Assembly: GCA_018110825.1 (NCBI GenBank)
Contig: JAGBCL010000028.1
Span: forward strand, 1 to 42,927
Reading direction: 5' to 3'
From: Oscillospiraceae bacterium
Lineage (GTDB): Bacteria; Bacillota; Clostridia; Oscillospirales; Ruminococcaceae
Length of the DNA stretch: 42,927 nucleotides
The notes under the pieces are model-generated. The model worked only from the letters and a program-made list of their open reading frames with translations. It was not told the DNA's origin and made no database searches. The number at the start of each line of letters is the position of its first letter. The stretch's first letter is position 1. This document shows, piece after piece, positions 17,253 through 26,659 of the stretch. A program made the translations under genes and the position numbers.

Positions 17253-18323
17253 ATGCTGGAATCAAGCGAAATGAATTTTGAGCGTCCCGAGGGCAGAATG
17301 GTTTCTCCTCAGGTGACTGAAAGAGATACAGAGGATATAGAGGTCAACCTCCGCCCGAAAACCCTTTCTGAGTATATCGGTCAGGATAAGGTAAAGGAAA
17401 ATATGTCAGTCTATATCGAAGCTGCAAAGAAAAGAGGAGACCCTCTCGACCACGTCCTTCTCTATGGACCTCCCGGTCTTGGTAAAACAACCCTTTCTGC
17501 AATTATTGCTCACGAAATGGGTGTAAATATCCGTATTACTTCGGGACCTGCAATCGAAAAGCCCGGTGACCTTGCAGCACTGCTTACAAACCTTTCGGAG
17601 AATGACGTGCTGTTTATCGACGAAATACACCGTCTTTCCCGTGCAATTGAAGAAGTTCTTTATCCAGCACTTGAGGACTATGCACTTGATATCATCATCG
17701 GCAAAGGTCCTTCTGCGCGTTCACTTCGTATAGACTTGCCTAAGTTTACACTTATCGGTGCAACAACTCGAGCAGGTCAGCTTACTTCACCGCTTCGTGA
17801 TAGATTTGGTGTGCTGCAGCGCCTTGAACTTTATACGCACGACCAGCTTTGCGATATTATTATGCGTTCAGCTGTAATCCTCGGAATTGCCTGCGACAAG
17901 GCAGGTGCAATGGAGCTTGCAAAACGTGCACGAGGTACACCTCGTATCGCAAACCGCTTATTGAAGCGTGTTCGTGATTTTGCGGAAGTAATCGGCAACG
18001 GCAGGATTACAGAGGACATTGCAAAAATCGCTCTTGACAGAATGGAAATTGACAGTCTCGGTCTTGATAACCTCGACAAGCGTATGCTTGATATGCTTAT
18101 CAGAGGCTATAACGGAGGCCCTGTTGGACTTGAAACTCTTGCTTCTGCAATCGGTGAGGAAGCTGTTACCCTTGAAGATGTTTGCGAGCCTTATCTTATG
18201 CAGCTCGGATTTGTGGCACGTACACCGAGAGGAAGATGTGCAACAGCACTTGCATATAAGCATATGGGTTACGAATATAAGGGTGGTCCTACTGATAATA
18301 TGCAGCAGACTTTTTTTGAATAA
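17253..18323 (+). CDS. ruvB: Holliday junction branch migration ATPase RuvB
   Basis: The 356-aa AAA+ protein has Walker [10 protein letters not shown], Walker [10 protein letters not shown], sensor [17 protein letters not shown], and the C-terminal winged helix including GPVGLETLA and [10 protein letters not shown]. It forms the hexameric motor driving branch migration with RuvA. A gaaaggaag site precedes the ATG. The N-terminus carries ~30 residues ([15 protein letters not shown]...) before the conserved [11 protein letters not shown]. Confidence 0.97.
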   Translation: MLESSEMNFERPEGRMVSPQVTERDTEDIEVNLRPKTLSEYIGQDKVKENMSVYIEAAKKRGDPLDHVLLYGPPGLGKTTLSAIIAHEMGVNIRITSGPAIEKPGDLAALLTNLSENDVLFIDEIHRLSRAIEEVLYPALEDYALDIIIGKGPSARSLRIDLPKFTLIGATTRAGQLTSPLRDRFGVLQRLELYTHDQLCDIIMRSAVILGIACDKAGAMELAKRARGTPRIANRLLKRVRDFAEVIGNGRITEDIAKIALDRMEIDSLGLDNLDKRMLDMLIRGYNGGPVGLETLASAIGEEAVTLEDVCEPYLMQLGFVARTPRGRCATALAYKHMGYEYKGGPTDNMQQTFFE

Positions 18324-18358
18324 AGATAGATATTTCAAACTGAATAGGAGAATTTGAT

Positions 18359-19720
18359 ATGGGCAGATTATTCGGAACAGACGGTGCAAGAGGTGTTGCT
18401 CTTACTGAGCTTACCTGTGAAACAGCTATGCAGATAGGCAGGGCAGCGGCAATGGTGCTTACAAAAAAAGCAAACCATAAACCTAAAATCCTCATCGGTA
18501 AGGATACAAGAATTTCTTCCGACGTGCTTGAAGCAGCACTTATTGCTGGTATTTGTTCAATGGGTGCAGATGCAGTAACACTCGGCGTAGTACCTACTCC
18601 CGCTGTTGCTTTTCTTGTCAAGAAGCGTGAAGCTGACGCAGGTGTAATGATTTCAGCATCACATAACAGCATGGAATTCAACGGCATTAAGCTTTTTGCA
18701 GGAACAGGCTACAAGCTTTCTGACGATATCGAAGAAGAAATAGAAAGACTTGTTCTTGATAATCCCGAAGAAATCAAAGCTGCAATGACAGGCGGTGCAA
18801 ATGTCGGTACAATCAGCACCGATAAGAATGCTGAATGGGATTACATAAGATATATTATGAAAACTATTGACCACGATTTGTCAGGCGTAAGAGTTGCAAT
18901 TGACTGTGCAAACGGTTCAGCAAGCGCAACAGCTGAAAGACTTTTCGGTGGACTTGGTGCAACTGTATACCTGTTCAATTCTTCTCCGAATGGCACAAAT
19001 ATAAACGACAAGTGCGGTTCAACATATATGGAAGCAATCTCACGCTACGTTGTTGAAAAGAAGTGCCATCTTGGTGTAGCATTCGACGGCGACGCAGACC
19101 GTTGTCTTGCAGTTGACGAAACAGGTGCCATTCTCGACGGCGATAAGCTTATCTCCATTTTTGCAAGAGATATGCGTGACAAGGGTACTCTGAAAAAGAA
19201 TACAGCAGTTGTAACAGTGCTGACAAACCTCGGTTTTACGCACTTTGCGAAGAATAACAATATCAATATGATTACCACAAAGGTCGGCGACCGCTACATT
19301 ATGGAGCAGATGCTTGCAGGCGGTTACAATCTCGGCGGTGAGCAGTCAGGACATATTATTTTCCACGATTACGCAACAACAGGTGACGGACAGCTTACAG
19401 CAGTTCAGCTTATGAGCGTTGTAAAGCGTCAGGGCAGAAAGGTTTCCGAGCTTGGCTCAATGATGGAGCGTTACCCACAGGTAATGATTAACGTTAAGAT
19501 TACACAGAAGTGGAAGGAAGCCTGGAAGAACGATGTTGAAATCGAAAAGGTAATTAACGAGAATCAGAAGAAGCTTGGTTCAAGCGGCAGAATTCTTGTC
19601 CGTGAAAGCGGTACAGAGCCTCTTATCCGTGTAATGATTGAGGGCAAGCGTTTCGACCTTATCAACGATATGGCGATTGAAATTGCAGACAAAATTAAGG
19701 AACGTTGTGCAGAAGATTAA
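18359..19720 (+). CDS. glmM: Phosphoglucosamine mutase
   Basis: This 453-aa alpha-D-phosphohexomutase starts GRLFGTDGARGVA. It has the phosphorylated active-site serine in MISASHNSMEFNG (Ser101), the metal loop DGDADR, the sugar-binding GGEQSGH and the C-terminal phosphate site RESGTEPLIRVM. These are GlmM-specific variants, so it converts glucosamine-6-P to glucosamine-1-P for UDP-GlcNAc, the substrate of WecB and of peptidoglycan synthesis. It lies 35 bp after ruvB. Confidence 0.95.
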   Translation: MGRLFGTDGARGVALTELTCETAMQIGRAAAMVLTKKANHKPKILIGKDTRISSDVLEAALIAGICSMGADAVTLGVVPTPAVAFLVKKREADAGVMISASHNSMEFNGIKLFAGTGYKLSDDIEEEIERLVLDNPEEIKAAMTGGANVGTISTDKNAEWDYIRYIMKTIDHDLSGVRVAIDCANGSASATAERLFGGLGATVYLFNSSPNGTNINDKCGSTYMEAISRYVVEKKCHLGVAFDGDADRCLAVDETGAILDGDKLISIFARDMRDKGTLKKNTAVVTVLTNLGFTHFAKNNNINMITTKVGDRYIMEQMLAGGYNLGGEQSGHIIFHDYATTGDGQLTAVQLMSVVKRQGRKVSELGSMMERYPQVMINVKITQKWKEAWKNDVEIEKVINENQKKLGSSGRILVRESGTEPLIRVMIEGKRFDLINDMAIEIADKIKERCAED

Positions 19721-19741
19721 TCCCGAAAGGAATTGAAATAA

Positions 19742-20605
19742 ATGAGAACAGCAGACAACTGGAAGGACTACCGTCTTATCGACTGTACCTCCTCCGAAAA
19801 GCTGGAGCTTTGGGGCGATATTTCCCTTATCCGTCCCGACCCGCAGATTATCTGGAAAACCGACAGAAAGACAAATTTATGGAATACAGCATACGGTCAC
19901 TACCACCGCTCTGATAAGGGCGGCGGACAGTGGAGCTTCAAAAAGAAAATTCCTGATAGCTGGCTTATCAGCTACGGCGATTTGAAATTCAATATCCGTC
20001 CAACAGGCTTTAAGCATACGGGACTTTTCCCTGAACAGGCTGTAAACTGGGACTATATGGATAACCTTATCCGCAACGCAGGCAGACCAATCAACGTGCT
20101 TAACCTCTTTGCATACACAGGCGGAGCAACTCTCGCCTGTGCAAATGCAGGTGCAAGTGTGTGTCACGTTGACGCTTCAAAGGGTATGGTGCAGTGGGCA
20201 CGCGATAACGCCGCTTCTTCGGGACTTTCCGACAGGCCAATCCGTTGGATTGTTGATGACTGCGAGAAGTTTGTTGCCCGTGAAATCAAGCGTGGAAGAA
20301 AATACGATGCCGTAATTATGGACCCTCCATCTTATGGCAGAGGACCAAATCAGGAAGTGTGGAAGCTGGAGGATTGTATTTATGACCTCGTTAAGCTTTG
20401 TTCAAACGTGCTCAGTGACGACCCGCTTTTCTTCCTTCTCAACAGCTATACAACAGGACTTTCTCCGTCCGTAATGTCTTATATTTTAAGTGAAACAATC
20501 GGTGAAAAGTATGGCGGAGGAGTAAAAGCTGACGAAATCGGACTTCCTGTTGAAGCAAGCGGCTGTGTGCTGCCCTGCGGTTCAACAGCTATCTGGACAA
20601 AGTGA
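19742..20605 (+). CDS. SAM-dependent methyltransferase, RlmI/RlmK-like
   Basis: The 287-aa product has the class I methyltransferase core: LNLFAYTGGATLACANAGA (SAM-binding motif I), CHVDASKGMVQWARDNA, and the catalytic DPPSYGRGP. The N-terminal region WGDISLIRPDPQIIWKT is typical of the group annotated as 23S rRNA cytosine-C5 methyltransferase-like. It probably modifies RNA; the exact base is unknown. No PUA domain is present, which separates it from full-length RlmI. It starts 21 bp after glmM. Confidence 0.82.
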   Translation: MRTADNWKDYRLIDCTSSEKLELWGDISLIRPDPQIIWKTDRKTNLWNTAYGHYHRSDKGGGQWSFKKKIPDSWLISYGDLKFNIRPTGFKHTGLFPEQAVNWDYMDNLIRNAGRPINVLNLFAYTGGATLACANAGASVCHVDASKGMVQWARDNAASSGLSDRPIRWIVDDCEKFVAREIKRGRKYDAVIMDPPSYGRGPNQEVWKLEDCIYDLVKLCSNVLSDDPLFFLLNSYTTGLSPSVMSYILSETIGEKYGGGVKADEIGLPVEASGCVLPCGSTAIWTK

Positions 20606-20616
20606 GGAGAAGAAAA

Positions 20617-20817
20617 ATGCCGTTGTTAGCATTGCTCGGAGGAATATATTTTCTCTTTGTCGGAATAACAAAAAAGGGGAGTGCCTACAAATCCAAAATG
20701 GGTACGCCACTTTCACCCAAGGAAGTAAAAACCGTCAGCATAACCTACATCACAGTAGGTGCAATTCTGCTTGTTGTCGCAATAGTAAGCGGAATAGATT
20801 TGATTATGGAATTATAA
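20617..20817 (+). CDS. Small two-TM membrane protein
   Basis: A 66-aa protein with two hydrophobic segments (residues ~2-19, PLLALLGGIYFLFVGI, and ~43-62, ITVGAILLVVAIVSGIDLI) separated by a basic loop with KKGSAYKSKMG. GAGGAG precedes the ATG by 7 nt; an in-frame GTG 15 bp earlier overlaps the upstream stop. I do not recognise it. It lies between the methyltransferase and the ECF transporter genes in the same operon. Confidence 0.6.
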   Translation: MPLLALLGGIYFLFVGITKKGSAYKSKMGTPLSPKEVKTVSITYITVGAILLVVAIVSGIDLIMEL

Positions 20818-20838
20818 TTTCATAGAAAAGAGATAATT

Positions 20839-21693
20839 ATGCAGGAAAAAATTATTACAGCACAGAATGTTGAATTCCATTACGATAACGAATACGAAGA
20901 AAATGCACCCGTAAAGCAGGTGCTTAAAGGTGTAAGCCTTGATATCGAAAAGGGAAGCTTTACAGCAATTCTCGGTCATAACGGAAGCGGTAAATCCACA
21001 ATTGCCAAGCACTTCAATGCAATTCTTCTTCCATGCGGAGGTAAAGTTTACGTTGAGGGGATTGATACAGCTGACGAGGAAAAGCTTTTCGATATCCGTC
21101 AGCACGTGGGAATGGTTTTCCAAAACCCTGACAATCAGATTGTTGCAACAATTGTTGAGGAGGACGTTGCCTTTGCGCTTGAAAATCTCGGAGTTAATCC
21201 CGATGAAATGAGAGAGCGTGTTGATGATGCACTTAAATCTGTAGGAATGTATGAATACCGTGAACATTCTCCCCATCAGCTTTCAGGCGGTCAGAAACAG
21301 CGTGTCGCTATCGCAGGAATAATCGCAATGCGTCCCGATTGTATCGTGCTGGACGAGCCTACCGCTATGCTTGACCCGAAGGGCAGACGTGAGGTGCTGA
21401 AAACAATCCGCAGACTCAATCGTGACTATGGAATAACAATTGTACTGATTACCCATTATATGGACGAAGCTGCACAGGCCGACAGAATTGTTGTAATGGA
21501 TGGCGGTACAATAATTATGGATGACGTGCCGAAAGAAGTTTTCTCAAACGTTGAAACAATGAAAAAAATCGGACTCGACGTGCCGCAGGTTACAGAACTT
21601 ATGTACCTTATGGGCGAAGCAGGTTTGCCGTCTGATACACATATAATAGATGAGAATGAGTGCGTTGAGGCGCTCTTGAAACTTTTGAAATAA
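20839..21693 (+). CDS. ecfA1: Energy-coupling factor transporter ATPase EcfA1
   Basis: This 284-aa ABC ATPase has Walker [11 protein letters not shown]-loop [12 protein letters not shown] (the DNQ variant typical of EcfA), signature [13 protein letters not shown], Walker [14 protein letters not shown] and switch His in [10 protein letters not shown]. With EcfA2 and EcfT it powers uptake of vitamins or metals through exchangeable S-components. It is followed 54 bp later by ecfA2. Confidence 0.94.
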   Translation: MQEKIITAQNVEFHYDNEYEENAPVKQVLKGVSLDIEKGSFTAILGHNGSGKSTIAKHFNAILLPCGGKVYVEGIDTADEEKLFDIRQHVGMVFQNPDNQIVATIVEEDVAFALENLGVNPDEMRERVDDALKSVGMYEYREHSPHQLSGGQKQRVAIAGIIAMRPDCIVLDEPTAMLDPKGRREVLKTIRRLNRDYGITIVLITHYMDEAAQADRIVVMDGGTIIMDDVPKEVFSNVETMKKIGLDVPQVTELMYLMGEAGLPSDTHIIDENECVEALLKLLK

Positions 21694-21747
21694 TTAAGAA
21701 AACATTATTGTAAATTACAAAATGTATTTCGTTTCGGAGGAATAAAA

Positions 21748-22617
21748 ATGTCAGTAATTAAAACTGAAAATCTGACTTACACATACAGTATTGGCACGCC
21801 CTTTGAAAAAACGGCTGTTGATAATGTAAACCTTGAAATTGAAGAGGGTGCGCTTGTAGGTATTATCGGGCATACAGGCTCGGGCAAGTCTACCCTTATC
21901 CAGCATTTCAACGGTCTTGTAAAGCCTACATCAGGTAAAATTTACGTTGAAGGTCAGGATATCTGGGCAAAGGAAACAAAGCTCCGTGATATCCGCTTCA
22001 AGGTAGGACTTGTTTTCCAGTATCCTGAGTATCAGATTTTTGAGGAAACTGTGTACAAGGATATTGCTTTCGGACCTAAAAATATGGGTTTGCCCGATGA
22101 AGAAATCGACCGACGTATCAAGGAAACCGCTGAGCTTGTGGGACTGCACAAGGAAAATTTGTACAAGTCACCATTTGAGCTTTCGGGTGGTCAGAAACGT
22201 CGTGTTGCAATTGCAGGTGTAATGGCTATGGAACCAAAGGTGCTTATCCTTGATGAACCAACTGCAGGCCTTGACCCAAAGGGAAGGGATAAAATTCTCG
22301 GCCAGATTAAGGAATACCATCAGCAGAAAAAGACCACCGTACTTCTTGTTTCACATAGCATGGAGGACGTTGCTAAGTTTGCTGATAAAATACTTGTTAT
22401 GAATAAGGCGAAGCTTTTCTGTTACGATGATACACCAACTGTATTTAAGCGTGCAGATGAACTTGCAAATATGGGACTTGCCGTTCCACAGATTACAAGA
22501 GTTTTTAACCGACTTAAGCAGAGCGGAATTGATATCCGTACCGACGTATATACCACTGAGTTTGCACGGAAAACAATCCTCGAATATCTGGAGAAAAGAG
22601 GTGGCGAGCGTGCTTAA
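21748..22617 (+). CDS. ecfA2: Energy-coupling factor transporter ATPase EcfA2
   Basis: The 289-aa paralogue of the preceding protein has Walker A GHTGSGKST, Q-loop VFQYPEYQIFEETVYKDIAFGPKN, signature LSGGQKRRVAIAG and Walker B VLILDEPTAGLDP. Its C-terminal domain (DIRTDVYTT...) is typical of EcfA2. It forms the ATPase heterodimer with EcfA1 in the cytoplasm. Its end overlaps the ecfT start by 8 bp, so the two are coupled. A cggaggaat site precedes the ATG. Confidence 0.94.
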   Translation: MSVIKTENLTYTYSIGTPFEKTAVDNVNLEIEEGALVGIIGHTGSGKSTLIQHFNGLVKPTSGKIYVEGQDIWAKETKLRDIRFKVGLVFQYPEYQIFEETVYKDIAFGPKNMGLPDEEIDRRIKETAELVGLHKENLYKSPFELSGGQKRRVAIAGVMAMEPKVLILDEPTAGLDPKGRDKILGQIKEYHQQKKTTVLLVSHSMEDVAKFADKILVMNKAKLFCYDDTPTVFKRADELANMGLAVPQITRVFNRLKQSGIDIRTDVYTTEFARKTILEYLEKRGGERA

Positions 22618-23413
22618 AGATATCACCATCGGTCAGTATTTCCCGGGAAATTCCGTAATCCACAGGCTTGACCCACGCTTCAAAATTATCATCACAGGCG
22701 TATTTATAGCAATGCTTTTCACCGCCGATAATTTTATGGGACTGGGCATTGGAATGATATTTCTGCTTGTAAGCTTTCTGCTTTCACAGATACCCTTCAA
22801 ACTTATGCTGAAAAGCCTGAAACCGATTATCCCGATTATTATTTTCACGTCAATCCTCAACCTGTTTTTTCTTGACGGAGTTGTGCTTTTCAAGCTTGGC
22901 TTCATTAAAGTAACCTATGAGGGACTCCGCACCAGTGCATTTATGATTATTCGTATCGTTGCGCTTATTATGGGAAGTTCACTGCTTACCTATACAACCT
23001 CTCCGATTACCCTTACAGATGCAATAGAAAGACTGCTTTCACCGCTGAAAAAACTGAAATTCCCGGTGCACGAGCTTGCAATGATGATGACGATTGCTTT
23101 GCGTTTTATCCCTACCCTTATCGAGGAAACTGATAAAATTATGTCAGCACAGAAAGCAAGAGGTGCTGATATGGAAAGTGGAAGTCTTTTACAACGTGCA
23201 AAGGCCCTCACACCAATTTTAATTCCGCTTTTTGTTTCTGCATTCAGGCGTGCTGAGGAGCTTGCACTCGCAATGGAGTGCCGCTGTTATCAGGGCGGCG
23301 ACGGCAGAACACGCCTTCGTCAGCTCCATTCTACAGGTGCGGATTTCTTTGCCCTCGGAATTTCAATCGTGTTCTTCGATATCGTAATTCTGCTGAATTG
23401 CTTGCTGGGGTAA
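22610..23413 (+). CDS. ecfT: Energy-coupling factor transmembrane protein EcfT
   Basis: From a GTG start (agaggtgg upstream) the product reads VLKDITIGQYFPGNSVIHRLDPRFK, the conserved EcfT N-terminus. It has several hydrophobic segments and the two coupling motifs facing the ATPases (AQKARGADM and ECRCYQGGDGRTRL). A longer in-frame reading lies inside ecfA2 and is not supported. At ~267 aa it is of normal length. It couples EcfA1/EcfA2 to S-components, none of which is visible here, so this is a group II (shared) module. Confidence 0.93.
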   Translation: MLKDITIGQYFPGNSVIHRLDPRFKIIITGVFIAMLFTADNFMGLGIGMIFLLVSFLLSQIPFKLMLKSLKPIIPIIIFTSILNLFFLDGVVLFKLGFIKVTYEGLRTSAFMIIRIVALIMGSSLLTYTTSPITLTDAIERLLSPLKKLKFPVHELAMMMTIALRFIPTLIEETDKIMSAQKARGADMESGSLLQRAKALTPILIPLFVSAFRRAEELALAMECRCYQGGDGRTRLRQLHSTGADFFALGISIVFFDIVILLNCLLG

Positions 23414-23422
23414 GGTGACATA

Positions 23423-24157
23423 ATGCGTAATTTAAAAGTAACAATGGCTTACCGCGGTACAGCATATCACGGTTTTCAGCGGCAGGAAAACGCCGTGGGA
23501 ATTCAGAATGTGCTTGAGGAAAAGCTTTCCTCAATTACAAATGCACCCGTGAAAATCAATGGTTGTTCAAGAACGGACACGGGCGTCCACGCAAATGAAT
23601 ATTGTTTTTCTTTTGAAACGGAGCACCGAATTCCCTGCAACAATATCATCAGAGGAATGAACTCAATTCTTCCCGACGATTTGGCAATTCTGAACTGTGA
23701 GGAAGTACCCGAGGATTTCCATGCACGGTATTCCTGCAAAGCAAAGGAATATCAATACCTTATCCTCAACCGAATGAGCAAAGACCCGTTTTTAGCGGAT
23801 TTGGCTCTGCATTATCCCTATGCAATGGATACTGAGCTTATGGCAAAGTCTGCTCAGGATTTTGTCGGTACGCATGATTTTACGTCTTTCTGCGGTACTG
23901 CAAACCAAAAGGAAAACAGCGTACGTACCATTGAATATTTCAAGGTCGAAAAAGATGAAAATCTTGTGAAACTCATTGTAAAAGGCGACGGATTTTTGTA
24001 TAATATGGTTAGGATAATGGTTGGTACACTCATTTTTATTAACGAAAAAAAGCTTGCACCCGACTCAATTCCGCAGATTTTAGCCGCAAAAGACAGAAAT
24101 CTCGCAGGAAAAACAGCTGAAGCGCACGGTTTGTATCTCAACAAGATTTTTTATTGA
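23423..24157 (+). CDS. truA: tRNA pseudouridine(38-40) synthase
   Basis: The 244-aa product begins NLKVTMAYRGTAYHGFQRQ and has the catalytic Asp52 in GCSRTDTGVHA. It also has FHARYSCKAKEYQYLI, the conserved H-DF-F block, and GDGFLYNMVRIMVGTL. It makes pseudouridine at positions 38-40 of tRNA anticodon arms. It follows ecfT by 9 bp, the frequent ecfA-ecfA-ecfT-truA order of Firmicutes. Confidence 0.96.
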   Translation: MRNLKVTMAYRGTAYHGFQRQENAVGIQNVLEEKLSSITNAPVKINGCSRTDTGVHANEYCFSFETEHRIPCNNIIRGMNSILPDDLAILNCEEVPEDFHARYSCKAKEYQYLILNRMSKDPFLADLALHYPYAMDTELMAKSAQDFVGTHDFTSFCGTANQKENSVRTIEYFKVEKDENLVKLIVKGDGFLYNMVRIMVGTLIFINEKKLAPDSIPQILAAKDRNLAGKTAEAHGLYLNKIFY

Positions 24158-24169
24158 GGAGGATTATCT

Positions 24170-24529
24170 ATGGGAACAGGCGCAATCATTACAGCAGTAA
24201 TCACATTACTTGTAGGCATTCTCGTTATTTTTCTCGGAGTATCTTTCATTAATGGTAAAAATCTAAATCTTATGGCAGGCTACAATTCAATGTCCGAAAC
24301 AGAAAAAGCAAATACTGATATAGATAAGATCGGAAAAATAACAGGTAAAACGCTTATAATATGTTCTGTTCTTATGTTTATTTTTTCAGCAATTTCATTT
24401 ATGTGTGCCTTTGAATTTGTATCTAAATCCGTGTTTCTGATTTCACTGGTTATATTTATTATATCAGTGGTAGCTGTTACCATAGCGAGTGTTATAAAAA
24501 CAATGAAATTAACTATGCAATTAAAATAA
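24170..24529 (+). CDS. DUF3784-like small membrane protein
   Basis: A 119-aa protein with three hydrophobic segments (N-terminal ITAVITLLVGILVIFLGVSF, a middle helix after KITGKTL, and a C-terminal helix before KTMKLTMQ). Between the first two lies NLMAGYNSMSETEKANTD, the conserved cytoplasmic motif of DUF3784. Function is unknown. A gaggagg site precedes the ATG, 12 bp after truA. Confidence 0.7.
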   Translation: MGTGAIITAVITLLVGILVIFLGVSFINGKNLNLMAGYNSMSETEKANTDIDKIGKITGKTLIICSVLMFIFSAISFMCAFEFVSKSVFLISLVIFIISVVAVTIASVIKTMKLTMQLK

Positions 24530-24546
24530 AATAAGGAGGAATAAGC

Positions 24547-25737
24547 TTGGCGGTAACGGATATTTCCATGCTTCGTGAGCGCAGAAACAAGAAAAAGCGT
24601 GATAAACTTATCAAGAAGCTGATAATTGTTGCCATAGCGGCGGCTGTTATACTTATAATTGTCTTTACCAAGGATATGTGGTATCCCAAGCTTGACGGAA
24701 TACTCACCAAAATTCCTACTCCTGGAAATACCGCAGAGCTTGCAGAGGGAAACTTTCCTTTATCTATAGAGGGTGGAGCGGATTACCAAATAAAATCTCT
24801 TGGTGATAATATTGCTATCGTTGATGATTCACATCTCTTTATTTACAACAGTAACGGAAAGCTTATTAATTCAGCACAGCACACATTGTCAAAACCAATT
24901 ATAGCTACAGGCAATAAAAAGACTTTACTTTATGATTTGGGCGGAAACAGCTTTTCGCTCTATAGTAAATATAAGAATATATATAAGAAGACTACCGATA
25001 ATCCGATTCTGTATGCATGCCTTGGAAGTAATGATGCAGCTGCTGTTGTTGTTAAAAGTGATAAGTATCCGTCAGAACTAATGATATATGATGAAAATGG
25101 TAAGAATATTTTTAACTATCGTTCTATTTCACGAATTATTGATGTAACATTTAATGCAGATAATTCAGGCTGCTATATAACAACAATCGGTGCTTCTGGC
25201 GGACTTATTGTTTCAAAAATAATTTATTATCGTTTTGATCATATTGATTACGATGATTCAGGAAGTCCTATGCCTGTGTGGGAAAGCGAAAATCTTGAAA
25301 CGCTTGCTTTGTCAGTCAAGGTGTTCGGAGATGACAACATAATTATGTTTGGAGATACGTTATGTGCGTATTTTGACCTGAAGGGAAAATTAATTAAAAC
25401 CTATGAATATGAGCGTGAACTTGTTGATTATAGCTACAGTTCATCAATAGGTGCAATGATTTTCCGTAACGAGGAGCGCCGTACAGCAGAGTTGGTGACA
25501 ATAAACAGTGAGAGCGGTGCAATAAACGAAAAATCCCTTGACCATGAGGTGCTTAATCTTCAGGTAAGCGGAGATACTGTATACATGCAGACTAGGAACG
25601 GAATAGAATCATATACTGCAACAGGTGAAATTGTTTCTTCGGTTGAGCTTGATACTGAGTATGATGATTTTTTGCGTTTTGACAATTATATCTATCTTCT
25701 CGGATATGATGAAATAAACAGAATAACATATAATTGA
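24547..25737 (+). CDS. DUF5711-like anchored beta-propeller protein
   Basis: The TTG start has AAGGAGG upstream. The product has a basic N-terminal cytoplasmic stretch (RERRNKKKRDK), one transmembrane helix (residues ~22-40, LIIVAIAAAVILIIVF) and a ~350-aa outside part made of repeated short beta strands in a propeller-like pattern (FIYNSNGKLINS, MIYDENGKNIFN, CAYFDLKGKLIK). This layout fits DUF5711. Function is unknown; a cell-envelope sensor or scaffold is inference. Its stop overlaps the next start. Confidence 0.65.
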   Translation: MAVTDISMLRERRNKKKRDKLIKKLIIVAIAAAVILIIVFTKDMWYPKLDGILTKIPTPGNTAELAEGNFPLSIEGGADYQIKSLGDNIAIVDDSHLFIYNSNGKLINSAQHTLSKPIIATGNKKTLLYDLGGNSFSLYSKYKNIYKKTTDNPILYACLGSNDAAAVVVKSDKYPSELMIYDENGKNIFNYRSISRIIDVTFNADNSGCYITTIGASGGLIVSKIIYYRFDHIDYDDSGSPMPVWESENLETLALSVKVFGDDNIIMFGDTLCAYFDLKGKLIKTYEYERELVDYSYSSSIGAMIFRNEERRTAELVTINSESGAINEKSLDHEVLNLQVSGDTVYMQTRNGIESYTATGEIVSSVELDTEYDDFLRFDNYIYLLGYDEINRITYN

Positions 25738-26636
25738 ACATAGCCGAAAGGATTGGTAATTTGAATTATGCTTTGGACCTTGTGATAGTTGTTCTTATCA
25801 TAGGCTGTGCTGTTGCCGGCTCACGCAAGGGAGCGGTGAGAATGTTGATAACTATTGCAGGGTATATCGTTGCTGTTGCAGCAGCAATATTTGTAAGCAA
25901 TGTTGCTTCAGAATATGTTTATGAGGAATATATAAAATCTGCAGTAATATCTGCTTTGGAATCTAAGTCAGACAGCCTTAAAGAAGAATATCTTTCTTCG
26001 GATAAACTTAATGAAATCCTGAAAGAAAATGGGATAGTTCTTACAGATGAGCAGCTATCAGCAATTACTGAGGATAATAGTCAGGAAATTGAATTACCTG
26101 ATAATGATGTGATTCGCGAAAGTCTGAATAAAATGTTCACGGATTATTGTGAGGCACTAACCGATACGCTGTCTGGGATTGTTCCTGAAGAGATACTTGA
26201 AGAAGCTGAAAATTATCTTGAAAAAAACAATCTTGAAACAGATAATATGATTACACTGATTACTCAGAAGAAAGAATCTGTGATATCATTAATAGAAAAA
26301 GAGATAATTAAACCAGTTATGCTGAAGACAGTACATTTTGTATTATTTTCAGTAACATTTGCGGTAATAATGATTATCGTTTCGATAATTTCTTATGCGG
26401 CAAAAATAGTTCGTAAAATTCCAGTTGTGAATTCCGCAGACAGTTTTCTTGGAACAATGCTTGGATTAGTTCAGGGCTTGCTATATACGGGAGTTTTAAA
26501 TGTTGGAGTAAGTATGTTTATCAAATTTACTTCTGACGCAAACAAGTACCTTAATACAGCTGAGATAGCAGAGAGCTATGTATTTAGATTTTTATATAAT
26601 GTAACTTTCTATGTGGTTGCATTGATACTGAAATAG
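25734..26636 (+). CDS. CvpA family membrane protein
   Basis: A 300-aa protein with an N-terminal hydrophobic block matching CvpA (LDLVIVVLIIGCAVAGSRKGAVRMLI, then a second helix IAGYIVAVAAAIFV), a long soluble, acidic, helical loop, and two or three C-terminal membrane helices including SFLGTMLGLVQGLLY. CvpA-like proteins are inner-membrane proteins of poorly defined role. The TTG start overlaps the upstream stop (TTGA), indicating coupling with the anchored DUF5711-like gene. Confidence 0.75.
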   Translation: MNIAERIGNLNYALDLVIVVLIIGCAVAGSRKGAVRMLITIAGYIVAVAAAIFVSNVASEYVYEEYIKSAVISALESKSDSLKEEYLSSDKLNEILKENGIVLTDEQLSAITEDNSQEIELPDNDVIRESLNKMFTDYCEALTDTLSGIVPEEILEEAENYLEKNNLETDNMITLITQKKESVISLIEKEIIKPVMLKTVHFVLFSVTFAVIMIIVSIISYAAKIVRKIPVVNSADSFLGTMLGLVQGLLYTGVLNVGVSMFIKFTSDANKYLNTAEIAESYVFRFLYNVTFYVVALILK

Positions 26637-26659
26637 AATAATGGAGGACAATTTTAATT

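Noticed and set aside
22427-22609. Upstream extension of ecfT inside ecfA2
   Set aside because: The residues are unlike EcfT; the family N-terminus begins at the GTG at 22610.
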